Positions 54,238 through 62,881 of a stretch of DNA of 64,000 nucleotides are shown here, piece by piece. This stretch comes from Lachnospiraceae bacterium (GTDB taxonomy: Bacteria; Bacillota; Clostridia; Lachnospirales; Lachnospiraceae). The stretch's first letter is position 1, and the number at the start of each line of letters is the position of its first letter. Below the pieces are notes generated by a model that was not told the DNA's origin, ran no database searches, and worked only from the letters and a program-made list of their open reading frames with translations. The stretch is taken from NCBI GenBank assembly GCA_024682075.1, contig JAIKZQ010000048.1, positions 1 through 64,000 of the forward strand, written 5' to 3'. A program made the translations under genes and the position numbers.

Positions 54238-54270
54238 AAAAGGGACGGTTCTTTTGAACCGTCCCCGCAA
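54238..54270. repeat. REP-like extragenic palindrome (copy 3)
   Basis: GGGACGGTTC (54242-54251), TTTT, GAACCGTCCC (54256-54265): a perfect 10-bp hairpin, flanked by GCAAAA and CGCAAC. The core recurs at 50049-50066 and, on the minus strand, near 33390-33400. Confidence 0.7.
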
Positions 54271-54283
54271 CATATTCAGCAGC

Positions 54284-55276
54284 TTATAACTTGTCATTCT
54301 CCCAGAGAAGATTTCCATCCATATCGTAGATCCTCTCATATTCATAATCGTCGGGATATTCTATGGCATTAAAGACCATAAGTCTCTGCTCCACAATCCT
54401 GTATCCGTCCGAAGTCACTATCTCTGTCCTGAATGAAAGGTCATCACCGATATCAAGTCCGCTTTCAAGTGTGATAGTCTCACCGCTGACAGCCTGCGAT
54501 GTGATATCCATTGTCTTAAGATCTCTTCCTTCCGAGAGATAAGTCATGGTCACGCTCTCGACATTATCGGAAGGGGAGAGTGAAAACGAATAAGAACCCG
54601 AGATCTTCATTCCCGAAAGAGAAGGCTTGCTTTCAAACTGGCAGTTCATCATCGGGAAAGGCAGATATTCCCAGAACAGATAATCAAAGAACTCCAGCGT
54701 CTCACCGATCGTCTGACCGTTCTCGGTTATATTCACCCAGGGAAGTGAGCAGTCATCAAATATTGATACCGTGACCACGCCGCTGAATGCCCTGTCAGAG
54801 TTCTTTTCAAGTTCTATATGTCTTCCCGCGATATCAAGTGACACTTCGGTATCGTCGGTATAATCTCTGAGCCACAGTTCGATCTTCAGGTCGACCATAT
54901 TATCGACAGGAGTTCCGAACTCATAGTTAAATGAGCTTACAAGCCTGTCTCTCTGTTCAAGCTCGGTTTTCAGATCCTGAACATCATACGAAAGACTGCG
55001 CACATCATTTTCAAGATTTGTGATCCTGTTTTGCATGCTGCTCATCATTCCGGAGATCGTGCTGATCCCGATATATGTCATTATGACGATGACCATCAGG
55101 ACTACCTTATAGATCACGCTTGCGGTGCTCCTGGGCTCGGGAACACTGCTGTGAGTGTCATGTATCTCGCCCTTCGTGACTTTATCAAGGTGTCTGTTGT
55201 AAGTGATTATGCTTATGGTAATGATGATCGCCGCAAAAGCGAGCAGTATGAATATATATAATAATATATTAGCCAT
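54284..55276 (-). CDS. Membrane protein with coiled coil, partner of LytTR regulator
   Basis: A 330-residue protein with two membrane helices (about 4-25 and 55-77), a short charged loop between them, and a coiled coil just after the second (MQNRITNLENDVRSLSYDVQ). The C-terminal ~220 residues are extracytoplasmic and beta-rich. No family recognised. It follows the LytTR gene by 12 nt on the same strand, so the two are co-transcribed; LytTR genes are often paired with membrane proteins that control them. Confidence 0.65.
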   Translation of the reverse strand: MANILLYIFILLAFAAIIITISIITYNRHLDKVTKGEIHDTHSSVPEPRSTASVIYKVVLMVIVIMTYIGISTISGMMSSMQNRITNLENDVRSLSYDVQDLKTELEQRDRLVSSFNYEFGTPVDNMVDLKIELWLRDYTDDTEVSLDIAGRHIELEKNSDRAFSGVVTVSIFDDCSLPWVNITENGQTIGETLEFFDYLFWEYLPFPMMNCQFESKPSLSGMKISGSYSFSLSPSDNVESVTMTYLSEGRDLKTMDITSQAVSGETITLESGLDIGDDLSFRTEIVTSDGYRIVEQRLMVFNAIEYPDDYEYERIYDMDGNLLWENDKL

Positions 55277-55288
55277 GATTGCCTCCCT

Positions 55289-55738
55289 TTATATTCCAAA
55301 GAACCTTCTGAAATCGCTGTAATAGCTTCTGGTAACATCGATCAGAGTGCCGTCGGTCATGGTAAGTATGTATTTCATGGACAGAGACGGTCTTATCTTC
55401 TTTACATGCTTCCGGGATATTATTACGGATTTGCTGACTCTGATGAATTCTTTCGGATCAAGTAATGACTCCAGTTCATACATCCTGTCCTGGGAATGGT
55501 ATATGTCGCTCTCGGTATGGATCTCTATATCCTTGCCGAATGCTTCTATGAATACCACGTCCTCAGCTGATATCCTCACACGGTCTTTCTTATCGTCTTT
55601 CGCCTGGATGAATGCCGGGTGACCGGAGCTCTCGGTCAGAATGTATTCCGCATCATCGCTTATCTCTATTCCGTGTTCGTTCAGGTATTTTTCTACCGAA
55701 ACATACTTTTCTTCCGAAACTGATATTCGGATCTTCAT
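55289..55738 (-). CDS. LytTR-family DNA-binding regulator
   Basis: A 149-residue regulator. The C-terminal LytTR domain begins near residue 48 and is seen in ISAEDVVFIEAFGKDIEIH, FIRVSKSVIISRKHVKKIRP and DGTLIDVTRSYYSDFRRFFG. The N-terminal ~45 residues are a small domain, with no receiver. ATG 55738 lies about 11 nt after GGAGG; a start at 55828 would add a hydrophobic stretch and is less likely. A palindrome at 55803-55831 sits upstream and may be its binding site. Confidence 0.85.
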   Translation of the reverse strand: MKIRISVSEEKYVSVEKYLNEHGIEISDDAEYILTESSGHPAFIQAKDDKKDRVRISAEDVVFIEAFGKDIEIHTESDIYHSQDRMYELESLLDPKEFIRVSKSVIISRKHVKKIRPSLSMKYILTMTDGTLIDVTRSYYSDFRRFFGI

Positions 55739-55802
55739 ATGTCTGTTTCCCTCCTTACGAGGCCATAATAACAAAACCGCAAAAACTGTAAATAAAACGG
55801 AA

Positions 55803-55831
55803 ACAACTTGCACCAAAATATGGCACAAGTT
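55803..55831. promoter_or_regulatory. Inverted repeat upstream of the LytTR gene
   Basis: CAACTTG (55803-55809) and CAAGTTG (55825-55831) surround ACCAAAATATGG, giving an overall dyad centred at 55817. It lies between the kinase stop and the LytTR start. As RNA it could be a weak terminator, since TTTCCG follows on the minus strand; as DNA an operator. Confidence 0.45.
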
Positions 55832-55864
55832 GCATAAAGCTAAATGATGTGGCGGTCACTTCAC

Positions 55865-57214
55865 TCACGGGATATAGATCTCAAACTGCATTTCCGATCT
55901 GTCCGAATCGGAGCGCGCATATATGTCACCGCCCAGCTTCTTTATTATTTCACTGCTTTCAAACAGTCCTATTCCGCTGCCCGGGATTCCTTCCGAATTG
56001 GAGCCTCTCCAGAAGCTGTTGAAAAGATAAGGCAGTTCCTTTTCTTCAGGAACACTTCCCTTATTTCTCACGGTAATATAATATCCGTCTTCCTGCTTTT
56101 CAAGTTTTACGGAAATTCCCTCACCGTTTCCGTACTTTATCGCATTCTCCATAAGCTGTGACAGAACTCTGCATATTCCGTTCTTATCGCTCTTAACTAT
56201 AGAATTGCCTGATATCTCAACGGAAAAAGGAATTCTCAAAAGTTCCAGTCTGTTGCCGTATTCCTCCTGCAGGTATTTCTCAAGTTCATTAAGATAAAAT
56301 CCGTTTATCTCCGGCACAAAATCAACGAATCCCTCCGACGCTTTCTCAATAAGTTCCTTGACCATCAGTGTAATGTCATCGGCGTTTTTACTTATCCTGG
56401 AAGCGACCTCGGCATCACTTGCATTTGCCTTCCCGTCAGCCTGATACATTCCGGTCTCAATCGCCTCGGAATACAGCTTGATATTTGATACCGGTGTCTT
56501 GATACCATGTGCGATCGTGGTAAGCATTGTAAGATGTTCCCTGCTGAGCTCATTGATCCTGTTACGATCACTGACAAGCCTGTCATTTAACATATTGATC
56601 CCCCAGGTGAACTTACCGAAGAAGCGGTTTTTGCTTTCGGGAAGTTTATCGGTCAGCTGGTTTTTGGAGAGTTTTTCCGGATAGGAAGAAAGTCTGTTAA
56701 ATGGCTCGAGCACATAAAAACTGATATAAGTACACACCCCGATCATAAGCAAAAAAACGGCAGCAAATCCGATGTTCATGACAAGCTGCAGATCACTGTA
56801 CCGATGATCGTCAAATTCAAAGACAATAAAACCGCAGGTCGCACCGTCCCGTGTTATAGTCCAGAGTTTCTCGCGTTCACGGCCTCTGTTAAGAATTCCG
56901 ACATTGCTGTCATTTTCCTGCACAGGAAGAAAATATACTCTCGTCGGAAGTTCCGAAGCACTGTATTCCGAACCGTATTCAGATATCCGTTCATACCAGA
57001 TATCATTTATCATATCATCATATACGCTCTGCGTGATATCATCCTGCGACAATGCCGAAACCCTTTCCGAAATCCCGGCATACACGCGGTTCATCAGCAC
57101 GTATGACTTATCCTCTGATTTTTCGATCGTCCGATCAAAAACAAAATTTGCCGTGGCAAAAACCACAGCGAACATAAGCACAGTGAGAATATATAGTTTC
57201 ACTGCTCTCTTCAT
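55865..57214 (-). CDS. Sensor histidine kinase
   Basis: A 449-residue kinase with membrane helices at 7-25 and 145-168, enclosing a ~120-residue extracytoplasmic sensor. The phospho-acceptor box TIAHGIKTPVSNIKLY puts His at 236. The ATPase has N-box LMENAIKYGNGEG and G-boxes GIPGSGIGLFES. ATG 57214 overlaps the stop of the response regulator (ATGA), and GGAGG is 9 nt upstream. It pairs with that regulator and lies in the same minus-strand run as the ABC transporter, so it likely senses a compound handled by the transporter. Confidence 0.93.
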   Translation of the reverse strand: MKRAVKLYILTVLMFAVVFATANFVFDRTIEKSEDKSYVLMNRVYAGISERVSALSQDDITQSVYDDMINDIWYERISEYGSEYSASELPTRVYFLPVQENDSNVGILNRGREREKLWTITRDGATCGFIVFEFDDHRYSDLQLVMNIGFAAVFLLMIGVCTYISFYVLEPFNRLSSYPEKLSKNQLTDKLPESKNRFFGKFTWGINMLNDRLVSDRNRINELSREHLTMLTTIAHGIKTPVSNIKLYSEAIETGMYQADGKANASDAEVASRISKNADDITLMVKELIEKASEGFVDFVPEINGFYLNELEKYLQEEYGNRLELLRIPFSVEISGNSIVKSDKNGICRVLSQLMENAIKYGNGEGISVKLEKQEDGYYITVRNKGSVPEEKELPYLFNSFWRGSNSEGIPGSGIGLFESSEIIKKLGGDIYARSDSDRSEMQFEIYIP

Positions 57215-57897
57215 GTTCCCGAGCCTCCGAATCTGTATCCCACTCTCCATACCGTCTGAATGAGCCTGGGATTTTTGGGATCATCCTCAAGTTTTTCCCT
57301 GAGCCATCTGATATGCACGTTCAGGCTTCCGACATCACTGAAGCAGTCAACGCCCCAGATCTCATCAAAGAGTTTTTCCTTCCTGAGCACCTGCTCAGGG
57401 TGACTCATCATGTATTCGAGCAGTTCATATTCTTTTCCGGTGATCTGTACTTCCTGTCCGTCTTTATAGACAGTCTTGGAGGCAACGTCCACGGAAATAT
57501 TGCCATACGTAAGAAGCTGTCTTTCGCCGGACATGTCATAGGAACGCCTCAGCATTGCTTTTATCTTGAGAGACAGAACCTGAAAAGAAAAAGGCTTATC
57601 AATATAATCATCCGCACCGACTTCAAGACCGAGTATCTTGCTCTGATCATCGGTTCTGGCGCTCATCATGAGAACAGGGAGCTTTTGCTGCTTCCTTATC
57701 TCCTGAAGAGCCTCGTAGCCATCCATTCCCGGAAGCATAACGTCAAGAAGCAGCATCTTAAATGCTGCTTTCCCGATCAGTTCAAGACCCTCCTCCGCAT
57801 TGGTTCTCCATTCAACGGAATAGCCTTCACGTTTCAGAAAATCGGAGATGAGCCTGCCGAGTTCTTCATTATCTTCGATCACAAGAATATCTGTCAT
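57211..57897 (-). CDS. OmpR-family response regulator
   Basis: A 228-residue regulator with a receiver domain (LLLDVMLPGMDG, phospho-Asp52; Lys in DDYIDKPFS) and a C-terminal winged helix (ITGKEYELLEYMMSHP, then SLNVHIRWLREKLEDDP and VWRVGYRF). Its start overlaps the end of the C45-like lipoprotein gene (57894-57897, ATGA) and its stop overlaps the kinase start, so all three are translationally coupled. It may control the operon through its own promoter upstream of the ABC genes. Confidence 0.95.
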   Translation of the reverse strand: MTDILVIEDNEELGRLISDFLKREGYSVEWRTNAEEGLELIGKAAFKMLLLDVMLPGMDGYEALQEIRKQQKLPVLMMSARTDDQSKILGLEVGADDYIDKPFSFQVLSLKIKAMLRRSYDMSGERQLLTYGNISVDVASKTVYKDGQEVQITGKEYELLEYMMSHPEQVLRKEKLFDEIWGVDCFSDVGSLNVHIRWLREKLEDDPKNPRLIQTVWRVGYRFGGSGT

Positions 57898-59297
57898 TTG
57901 TAGTTTCCAACAAGTATATACTCGGGGATGTCGTCGGCACAGCTTCCGGAAGTAAATGCCACGTGCAGATTTCCGGTAGCATAATCAACTATGAAGGTAT
58001 GTACCGTTCCGCTGTTATGAACGTTGACCACCTCATACTGATCCACAACTTCACGCGACATGATGCCTTTCATGTCAGCCACGGTGAATTCACCGATCTC
58101 TCTTACCCATCTATTATACTTCACAAAACGGGTAATGTCAGATGGAATTCCCGTAAATCCGTCCTGATTTCCCCTTGTTGCGAAGGAATTAACAATGCAC
58201 AGCGTATCGGGAGTATCCCACTCAAGTCCTTCCATAAGTTCGGAATCAGGCGTTCTGATGACAGACACGGCCCTCCCCGCTTCCTGAACTTCCGATGTGG
58301 CATTCTCACAGCAGAACGCATCATTGGCATCAGTCACGATGAGGTTATTGCACCAGGTAAAATCTCCGCTCTCTTCGCTTAAATATTCAGCCGCATCCCT
58401 TGCATTATCAAAGTGGTCAAGTGCATATCTGATCTCGAACGTATAGCACTTCTTATTTTCATATACAAACGGCATACCGTTCACTGTTCCCACATCCAGA
58501 ATGCCGATCATGACTCCGTCATCGTTGATCGCCGTGATCATATCCAGCAGTCCCAGAACCGCAACGGATGTAATGCTTCCGTCACCCCGGTTCATATGTG
58601 TAACGCAATGAAGCATTGTCATCTGGGCGGAACTTCCGATGTTCCATTCCAGATTACGCATGGTTATCCTTTCGCCTGACGCGGTCCTGCTTCCTCCGAT
58701 TGAAAGAGCACTGCAGGCAGTGGGTCTTAAAGCATCAGGTATCATCTGCATTGTAATAGCCTCGATATAACTGAGCTTTCCGTTTTCCTCGTATCCCTCC
58801 TCATCTCCGGCAATGGTCCTTGCGAAGCTTTCTATCTCTTCCCTGTATTTATCCGGTATTGATGCTTCCAGTGTCATTATCCTGGTTTCTAGAGCACTGT
58901 AATTGATCTCTCTTCCCGAAAACAGATCCCTGATATTCTCATACAGATACGGTTCAAAGCATTCCTCATAATCAGGAACTGCCTTAAGTATCGTCATTGC
59001 ATACGCTGCACCGACTTCTGCGGAAGTTCCGTTCTCATAATCCAGTGTCACATCATAATATGACGGATACTTGCCGATAACGCAGAGTCCGTCATCCGAA
59101 GCGAATGTATCCAGCACCTCTTCAGTTTTACTCTCATCGGAATACTGAGCTTCTTCTTCCACGTTGAAACTTCCGACGAGCCTCATGCCTTCGGAGGACG
59201 GAATGCCGGATGTGCCGCATCCGCACAGAGAAGCAAGCAAGGCTCCTGTCAAGGCAAGCGAGCCTGTTCTTTTTATCTTATCGAAAAATTTATTCAT
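57894..59297 (-). CDS. C45-like Ntn hydrolase/acyltransferase lipoprotein
   Basis: A 467-residue exported protein. The N-terminus MNKFFDKIKR is followed by a hydrophobic stretch and a lipobox LCGC (Cys27). The middle carries TACSALSIGGSRTASGE with Cys195 as the likely Ntn nucleophile and RNLEWNI following, the layout of C45 (AAT-type) enzymes; the repeat NNLIVTDANDAFCCENA also fits. C45 relatives cleave or transfer acyl groups, for example on beta-lactam or peptide amides. ATG 59297 has GGAGG 7 nt away and overlaps the permease stop by 8 nt. Confidence 0.8.
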   Translation of the reverse strand: MNKFFDKIKRTGSLALTGALLASLCGCGTSGIPSSEGMRLVGSFNVEEEAQYSDESKTEEVLDTFASDDGLCVIGKYPSYYDVTLDYENGTSAEVGAAYAMTILKAVPDYEECFEPYLYENIRDLFSGREINYSALETRIMTLEASIPDKYREEIESFARTIAGDEEGYEENGKLSYIEAITMQMIPDALRPTACSALSIGGSRTASGERITMRNLEWNIGSSAQMTMLHCVTHMNRGDGSITSVAVLGLLDMITAINDDGVMIGILDVGTVNGMPFVYENKKCYTFEIRYALDHFDNARDAAEYLSEESGDFTWCNNLIVTDANDAFCCENATSEVQEAGRAVSVIRTPDSELMEGLEWDTPDTLCIVNSFATRGNQDGFTGIPSDITRFVKYNRWVREIGEFTVADMKGIMSREVVDQYEVVNVHNSGTVHTFIVDYATGNLHVAFTSGSCADDIPEYILVGNYK

Positions 59298-61755
59298 TAC
59301 GGATCCTCCAAATCCTGATCTGATCCATGGATCTAAATGATACAAGCATCACTGCGGAGATGATCACCACAACTGCGAGCGGCAGCAGGATGACGGATGC
59401 AAGCGGAGGTGAAACGATGCCAAAGGATACAACACCAAGTGCGGCACTTCCGATCATTCCGAATAATGCTTTAATAAGTGTAAAGGCAAGGATCAGGGCC
59501 ATGACAAATGATATTATGATCAGTATGATGAGGCGGGAGAAATGCCACATCCTGATGCTTCCACGGTCAAATCCCATGCTCTTAAGCATTGCTATATCAG
59601 ATGTCTCTTCTTCGATGAATATCTGCTGATACAGGAATGTCATGGAGAAGATCGTCAATGTCATGATCAGCCCTGTAGTTACAGCCAGAAGATCAAGCAG
59701 TCTTCCGAATGTATTGCCGAGATCGTAATCCATGACCTGATCGTAATCCCATATCATGATGTCGTCGTTTACCGCACGCATCTTCTCGATATAATCGGCA
59801 TATTCATTATCGGCACAGACTATTTCCTCATTAAAAATATCAAAATCCTCGATCACAACATGATCACCGGAATCAGTAAAGAAAAATCCGGGACCGCCGC
59901 TGTTTCCGAATGTCTCTACATAAGCCGTGACAATAAAGTCCTTCTGTATGACCTCGGTATTAAACCCGTCATCCTTATATACTTCATATTCAAGAGTGAT
60001 AACATCACCGATATTCACTCCGGCGGTATTCATAAGGAAATGTGACACCGCCACTTCATTGGGGAGCACCGGCGTCTCTCCGCCTTCCACCAGGACAAGC
60101 CTGCTTATGTCATAATCACCGAAATGCAGCGTGCATCCGACTCTTTCACCATCGCTTATCATGTAACCGGACTGCATGTCGATTATCTGGATATCCAGCG
60201 GTATTCCGTTTTCGTTATAGTATTTCACATAGTACTTAAACACTTCACGATAGCTTCCGGTAAGTGAGATCAGTTTATCCCTCAGACTGTCACTTGGCCT
60301 GATCATCACGTTCCTTTCGGCTATATGCCAGTATGTCTTTCTGTATTCATCACTGACAACGCTGTCCTTCAGCTGAAATACGAGAAACAGTATAAGCATT
60401 CCTATGGTATAACTGACGATCAGGAATATATATCTCTTCAGTTTTCTGATTATGTCCTGTACGGCAAGAAACACAGAAACGGGAAGCCATCTGTTCTTAT
60501 GAAGGAAGAGTCCCGGGACCCTGCTGAATCTCTCACCTCTGTTCTCTCCGTGGATCGTGTCCATTACGGATATACGATTCATTCTTCTCAGCGAGAAGAA
60601 CGAGAACAGGATCATGAGCAGTATGAACAGAATACTTCCTGCGGCTCCAAGCAATAATATGACACCTCTGTCAGGACTTAATGTATTTATCACAAATCTG
60701 CTTACAAGAAAATCACCCAGAGGAATGCCTGCGATTATGCCGATGACGCCTCCCATCACCGCAAATACGAGATACTTGATGATGAACAGGGACTTATAGG
60801 ACAGAGAATCCACTCCGATCGCCTTCATGGTTCCTATCTCCCTTTCTTCGCGCTTTATGGTAGCCTGAAGACTGAATGAGATGGACATGCAGATCAGGAT
60901 TATAAGCGATATTCCCATAAGAAGCATGAAGATACTGACGATCAGTGCTATCATGGCCTCATCGGTAAACGCGTTAGCTTTGCCTGTAGTGACAGATCTG
61001 ACTCTTCCGGTTATCACTCCCTCATCGTGCAGACCAAGAAGAATATCATTACACTCCCATCCCCATTTCTGTAATTCGCTTACACTCGAAAACGGATGTG
61101 CAAGTTTGATCTCATACAGATCGGAGTATGAGGTAAATTCTTCACTGAGTCTGCTGATATCCCCATCGGAAAACAGTATCTTGAACATCAATGACGAACT
61201 GGGATCCTTGAAAATATGAGATACCGTAAACTCATAGATATTACCCATATCGGTAGTAAGCCTGATCTTATCGCCAATGCCGGTTCCGGCATTATGTGCC
61301 ATGACTTCGGATAAAGCGACGCATCCGTCGGCAAGCACAAATGACTCGTTATTCTGATCATACGGGATATTCTGATCACAGCTCACAGGAGATATCATAA
61401 AAGTATTGTCATAAAGGTTGGTGACGCCTCTTCTGTCAACGCCCTCGAATTCAAGTCTCGATGTGCTGAGAACTATCCTTTCGGAGACGGATATCTCACC
61501 CATATTACCGTAATCCATAAGAACATCTTCAATGACTTTCCTCTGTCCTTCTTCATCCGAGAGACTCTTATCAACCAGGAACATGATATCGGAGGTATTA
61601 CATTTTTCATATGTATCATCTATTCCCGCGATAAAGGTATAGATAAATCCCGCGCTCATGACAATGAGTGTTGCAGCAAGCATCATGAATATGCACAGAA
61701 CTATATTCAGTCCGATCTTATCCTTAAGATCTCTTTTAAGCATTCTAAAATACAA
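59290..61755 (-). CDS. ABC transporter permease, FtsX/MacB-like double domain
   Basis: An 821-residue permease. A first helix near 20-42 is followed by a large extracytoplasmic domain, an FtsX block (about 270-380, SFSLQATIKREEREIGTMKAIG) and a second helix group, a second extracytoplasmic domain, and a second FtsX block (MTFLYQQIFIEEETSDIAMLK) near the C-terminus. This double layout is typical of peptide or lipoprotein exporters and drug-resistance permeases. The start is TTG 61755 with GAGGG 7 nt upstream. ATP-binding partner is the next gene upstream. Confidence 0.9.
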   Translation of the reverse strand: MYFRMLKRDLKDKIGLNIVLCIFMMLAATLIVMSAGFIYTFIAGIDDTYEKCNTSDIMFLVDKSLSDEEGQRKVIEDVLMDYGNMGEISVSERIVLSTSRLEFEGVDRRGVTNLYDNTFMISPVSCDQNIPYDQNNESFVLADGCVALSEVMAHNAGTGIGDKIRLTTDMGNIYEFTVSHIFKDPSSSLMFKILFSDGDISRLSEEFTSYSDLYEIKLAHPFSSVSELQKWGWECNDILLGLHDEGVITGRVRSVTTGKANAFTDEAMIALIVSIFMLLMGISLIILICMSISFSLQATIKREEREIGTMKAIGVDSLSYKSLFIIKYLVFAVMGGVIGIIAGIPLGDFLVSRFVINTLSPDRGVILLLGAAGSILFILLMILFSFFSLRRMNRISVMDTIHGENRGERFSRVPGLFLHKNRWLPVSVFLAVQDIIRKLKRYIFLIVSYTIGMLILFLVFQLKDSVVSDEYRKTYWHIAERNVMIRPSDSLRDKLISLTGSYREVFKYYVKYYNENGIPLDIQIIDMQSGYMISDGERVGCTLHFGDYDISRLVLVEGGETPVLPNEVAVSHFLMNTAGVNIGDVITLEYEVYKDDGFNTEVIQKDFIVTAYVETFGNSGGPGFFFTDSGDHVVIEDFDIFNEEIVCADNEYADYIEKMRAVNDDIMIWDYDQVMDYDLGNTFGRLLDLLAVTTGLIMTLTIFSMTFLYQQIFIEEETSDIAMLKSMGFDRGSIRMWHFSRLIILIIISFVMALILAFTLIKALFGMIGSAALGVVSFGIVSPPLASVILLPLAVVVIISAVMLVSFRSMDQIRIWRIRNE

Positions 61756-61825
61756 TTTCTTACCCTCTTATCTTATTGAAACCTTCACCATTTTATTCGA
61801 TTTGCGAGGTTTGCTTCAATAAACA

Positions 61826-62659
61826 TTACCAGCCCATCTCTTCGAGCCATTTTCTGAGTTTTCTTTCTCTGTGCATCAGTTTCTCAGAAGGACTCACCTG
61901 TGCCGTGTCATCAGCTCCGCTGTTTCCGGTTGCTGTTTGCCCTGCACCTGCCGGATCATCATGGATCTTCCCCAGCACAAGTTCACCCTGAATGTCACCG
62001 TCCATCAGATATATTATCCTGTCGGAACTGGCCGCAACCTTCTCGCTATGTGTGACCATCAGGACAGTTGTTCCGGATTCATTGGCCTTTACCATCTCAC
62101 CGAGCACCTCCATCGAAGCCTTGGAATTAAGGGCTCCTGTAGGTTCGTCGGCAAACAGGACCTTGGGATTATTTATCAGTGCCCTTGCAAGGCATGCTCT
62201 CTGGAGCTGTCCGCCAGACACTTCGGTGATCTCACGGTCCGCAGTTTCTATGATCCCGAGCCTTCTCATAAGCTCTTCCGCTTTCTTATTGACTTCATCC
62301 CTTGACACGACGCCTGCCTGATATCCCGGAAGCACAATATTGTCCATGATCGAAAGTTTCTTCATCATGTACATCTGCTGAAAGATAAAGCCCATTTTCA
62401 GGAGTCTGAGCTTTGTAAGCTGCTTGTCATCCATTTCCGAGATATCTTCACCGTCAAAGATGACCGTACCCGCGGTCATGTCATCCATGCCGCTTATCGT
62501 ATAAAGAAGTGTCGATTTGCCCGAACCGCTCGGGCCCATTATCGAAACGAATTCACCCTCTTCTATTTTCAGATTGATGTTCTGCAAAACATTGTTGCTT
62601 TGTCCGTTGGCGATATATGTTTTGCACAGATCCTTTGCTTCCAAACAGAAACTTCCCAT
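61826..62659 (-). CDS. ABC transporter ATP-binding protein (MacB/LolD type)
   Basis: A 277-residue ATPase. Walker A is GPSGSGKST, the signature VSGGQLQRACLARAL, Walker B VLFADEPTGALNS and the His switch VTHSEK. The LolD/MacB family partners with FtsX-type permeases, as here. The C-terminus has about 45 extra residues rich in polar residues (GAGQTATGNSGADDT). ATG 62659 is chosen for GAGGAG; an open upstream extension has no ribosome site. It is the first gene of the operon; direct repeats of TTTAAAGA/TTTAAGA around 62770-62790 could be regulator sites. Confidence 0.93.
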   Translation of the reverse strand: MGSFCLEAKDLCKTYIANGQSNNVLQNINLKIEEGEFVSIMGPSGSGKSTLLYTISGMDDMTAGTVIFDGEDISEMDDKQLTKLRLLKMGFIFQQMYMMKKLSIMDNIVLPGYQAGVVSRDEVNKKAEELMRRLGIIETADREITEVSGGQLQRACLARALINNPKVLFADEPTGALNSKASMEVLGEMVKANESGTTVLMVTHSEKVAASSDRIIYLMDGDIQGELVLGKIHDDPAGAGQTATGNSGADDTAQVSPSEKLMHRERKLRKWLEEMGW

Positions 62660-62792
62660 TTTGGCTCCTCTTAAAACAATTGTCTCGGCAGAGCTTGCAG
62701 ATAATTCCTGATCACATCCGCAATGCACATTCTTCATCCTTCGATCACATATTAACAATCCATTTCTTAAAAAATCTTTAAAGACAAAAAAA

Positions 62793-62823
62793 TCTCCTCC
62801 TGCTTTTACACTGCAGGAGGAGA
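62793..62823 (-). terminator. Terminator of the S41 protease gene
   Basis: TCTCCTCCTGC (62793-62803) pairs with GCAGGAGGAGA (62813-62823); on the minus strand TTTTTTT follows. Confidence 0.92.
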
Positions 62824-62881
62824 CTCTGATCAAAATGTCATATATATGAATACCGATAGCAGATCCAATCACGTCATAATG

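Noticed and set aside
55739..55828. Hydrophobic N-terminal extension of the LytTR protein
   Set aside because: It spans the ribosome site GGAGG that serves the ATG at 55738 and part of the upstream palindrome.
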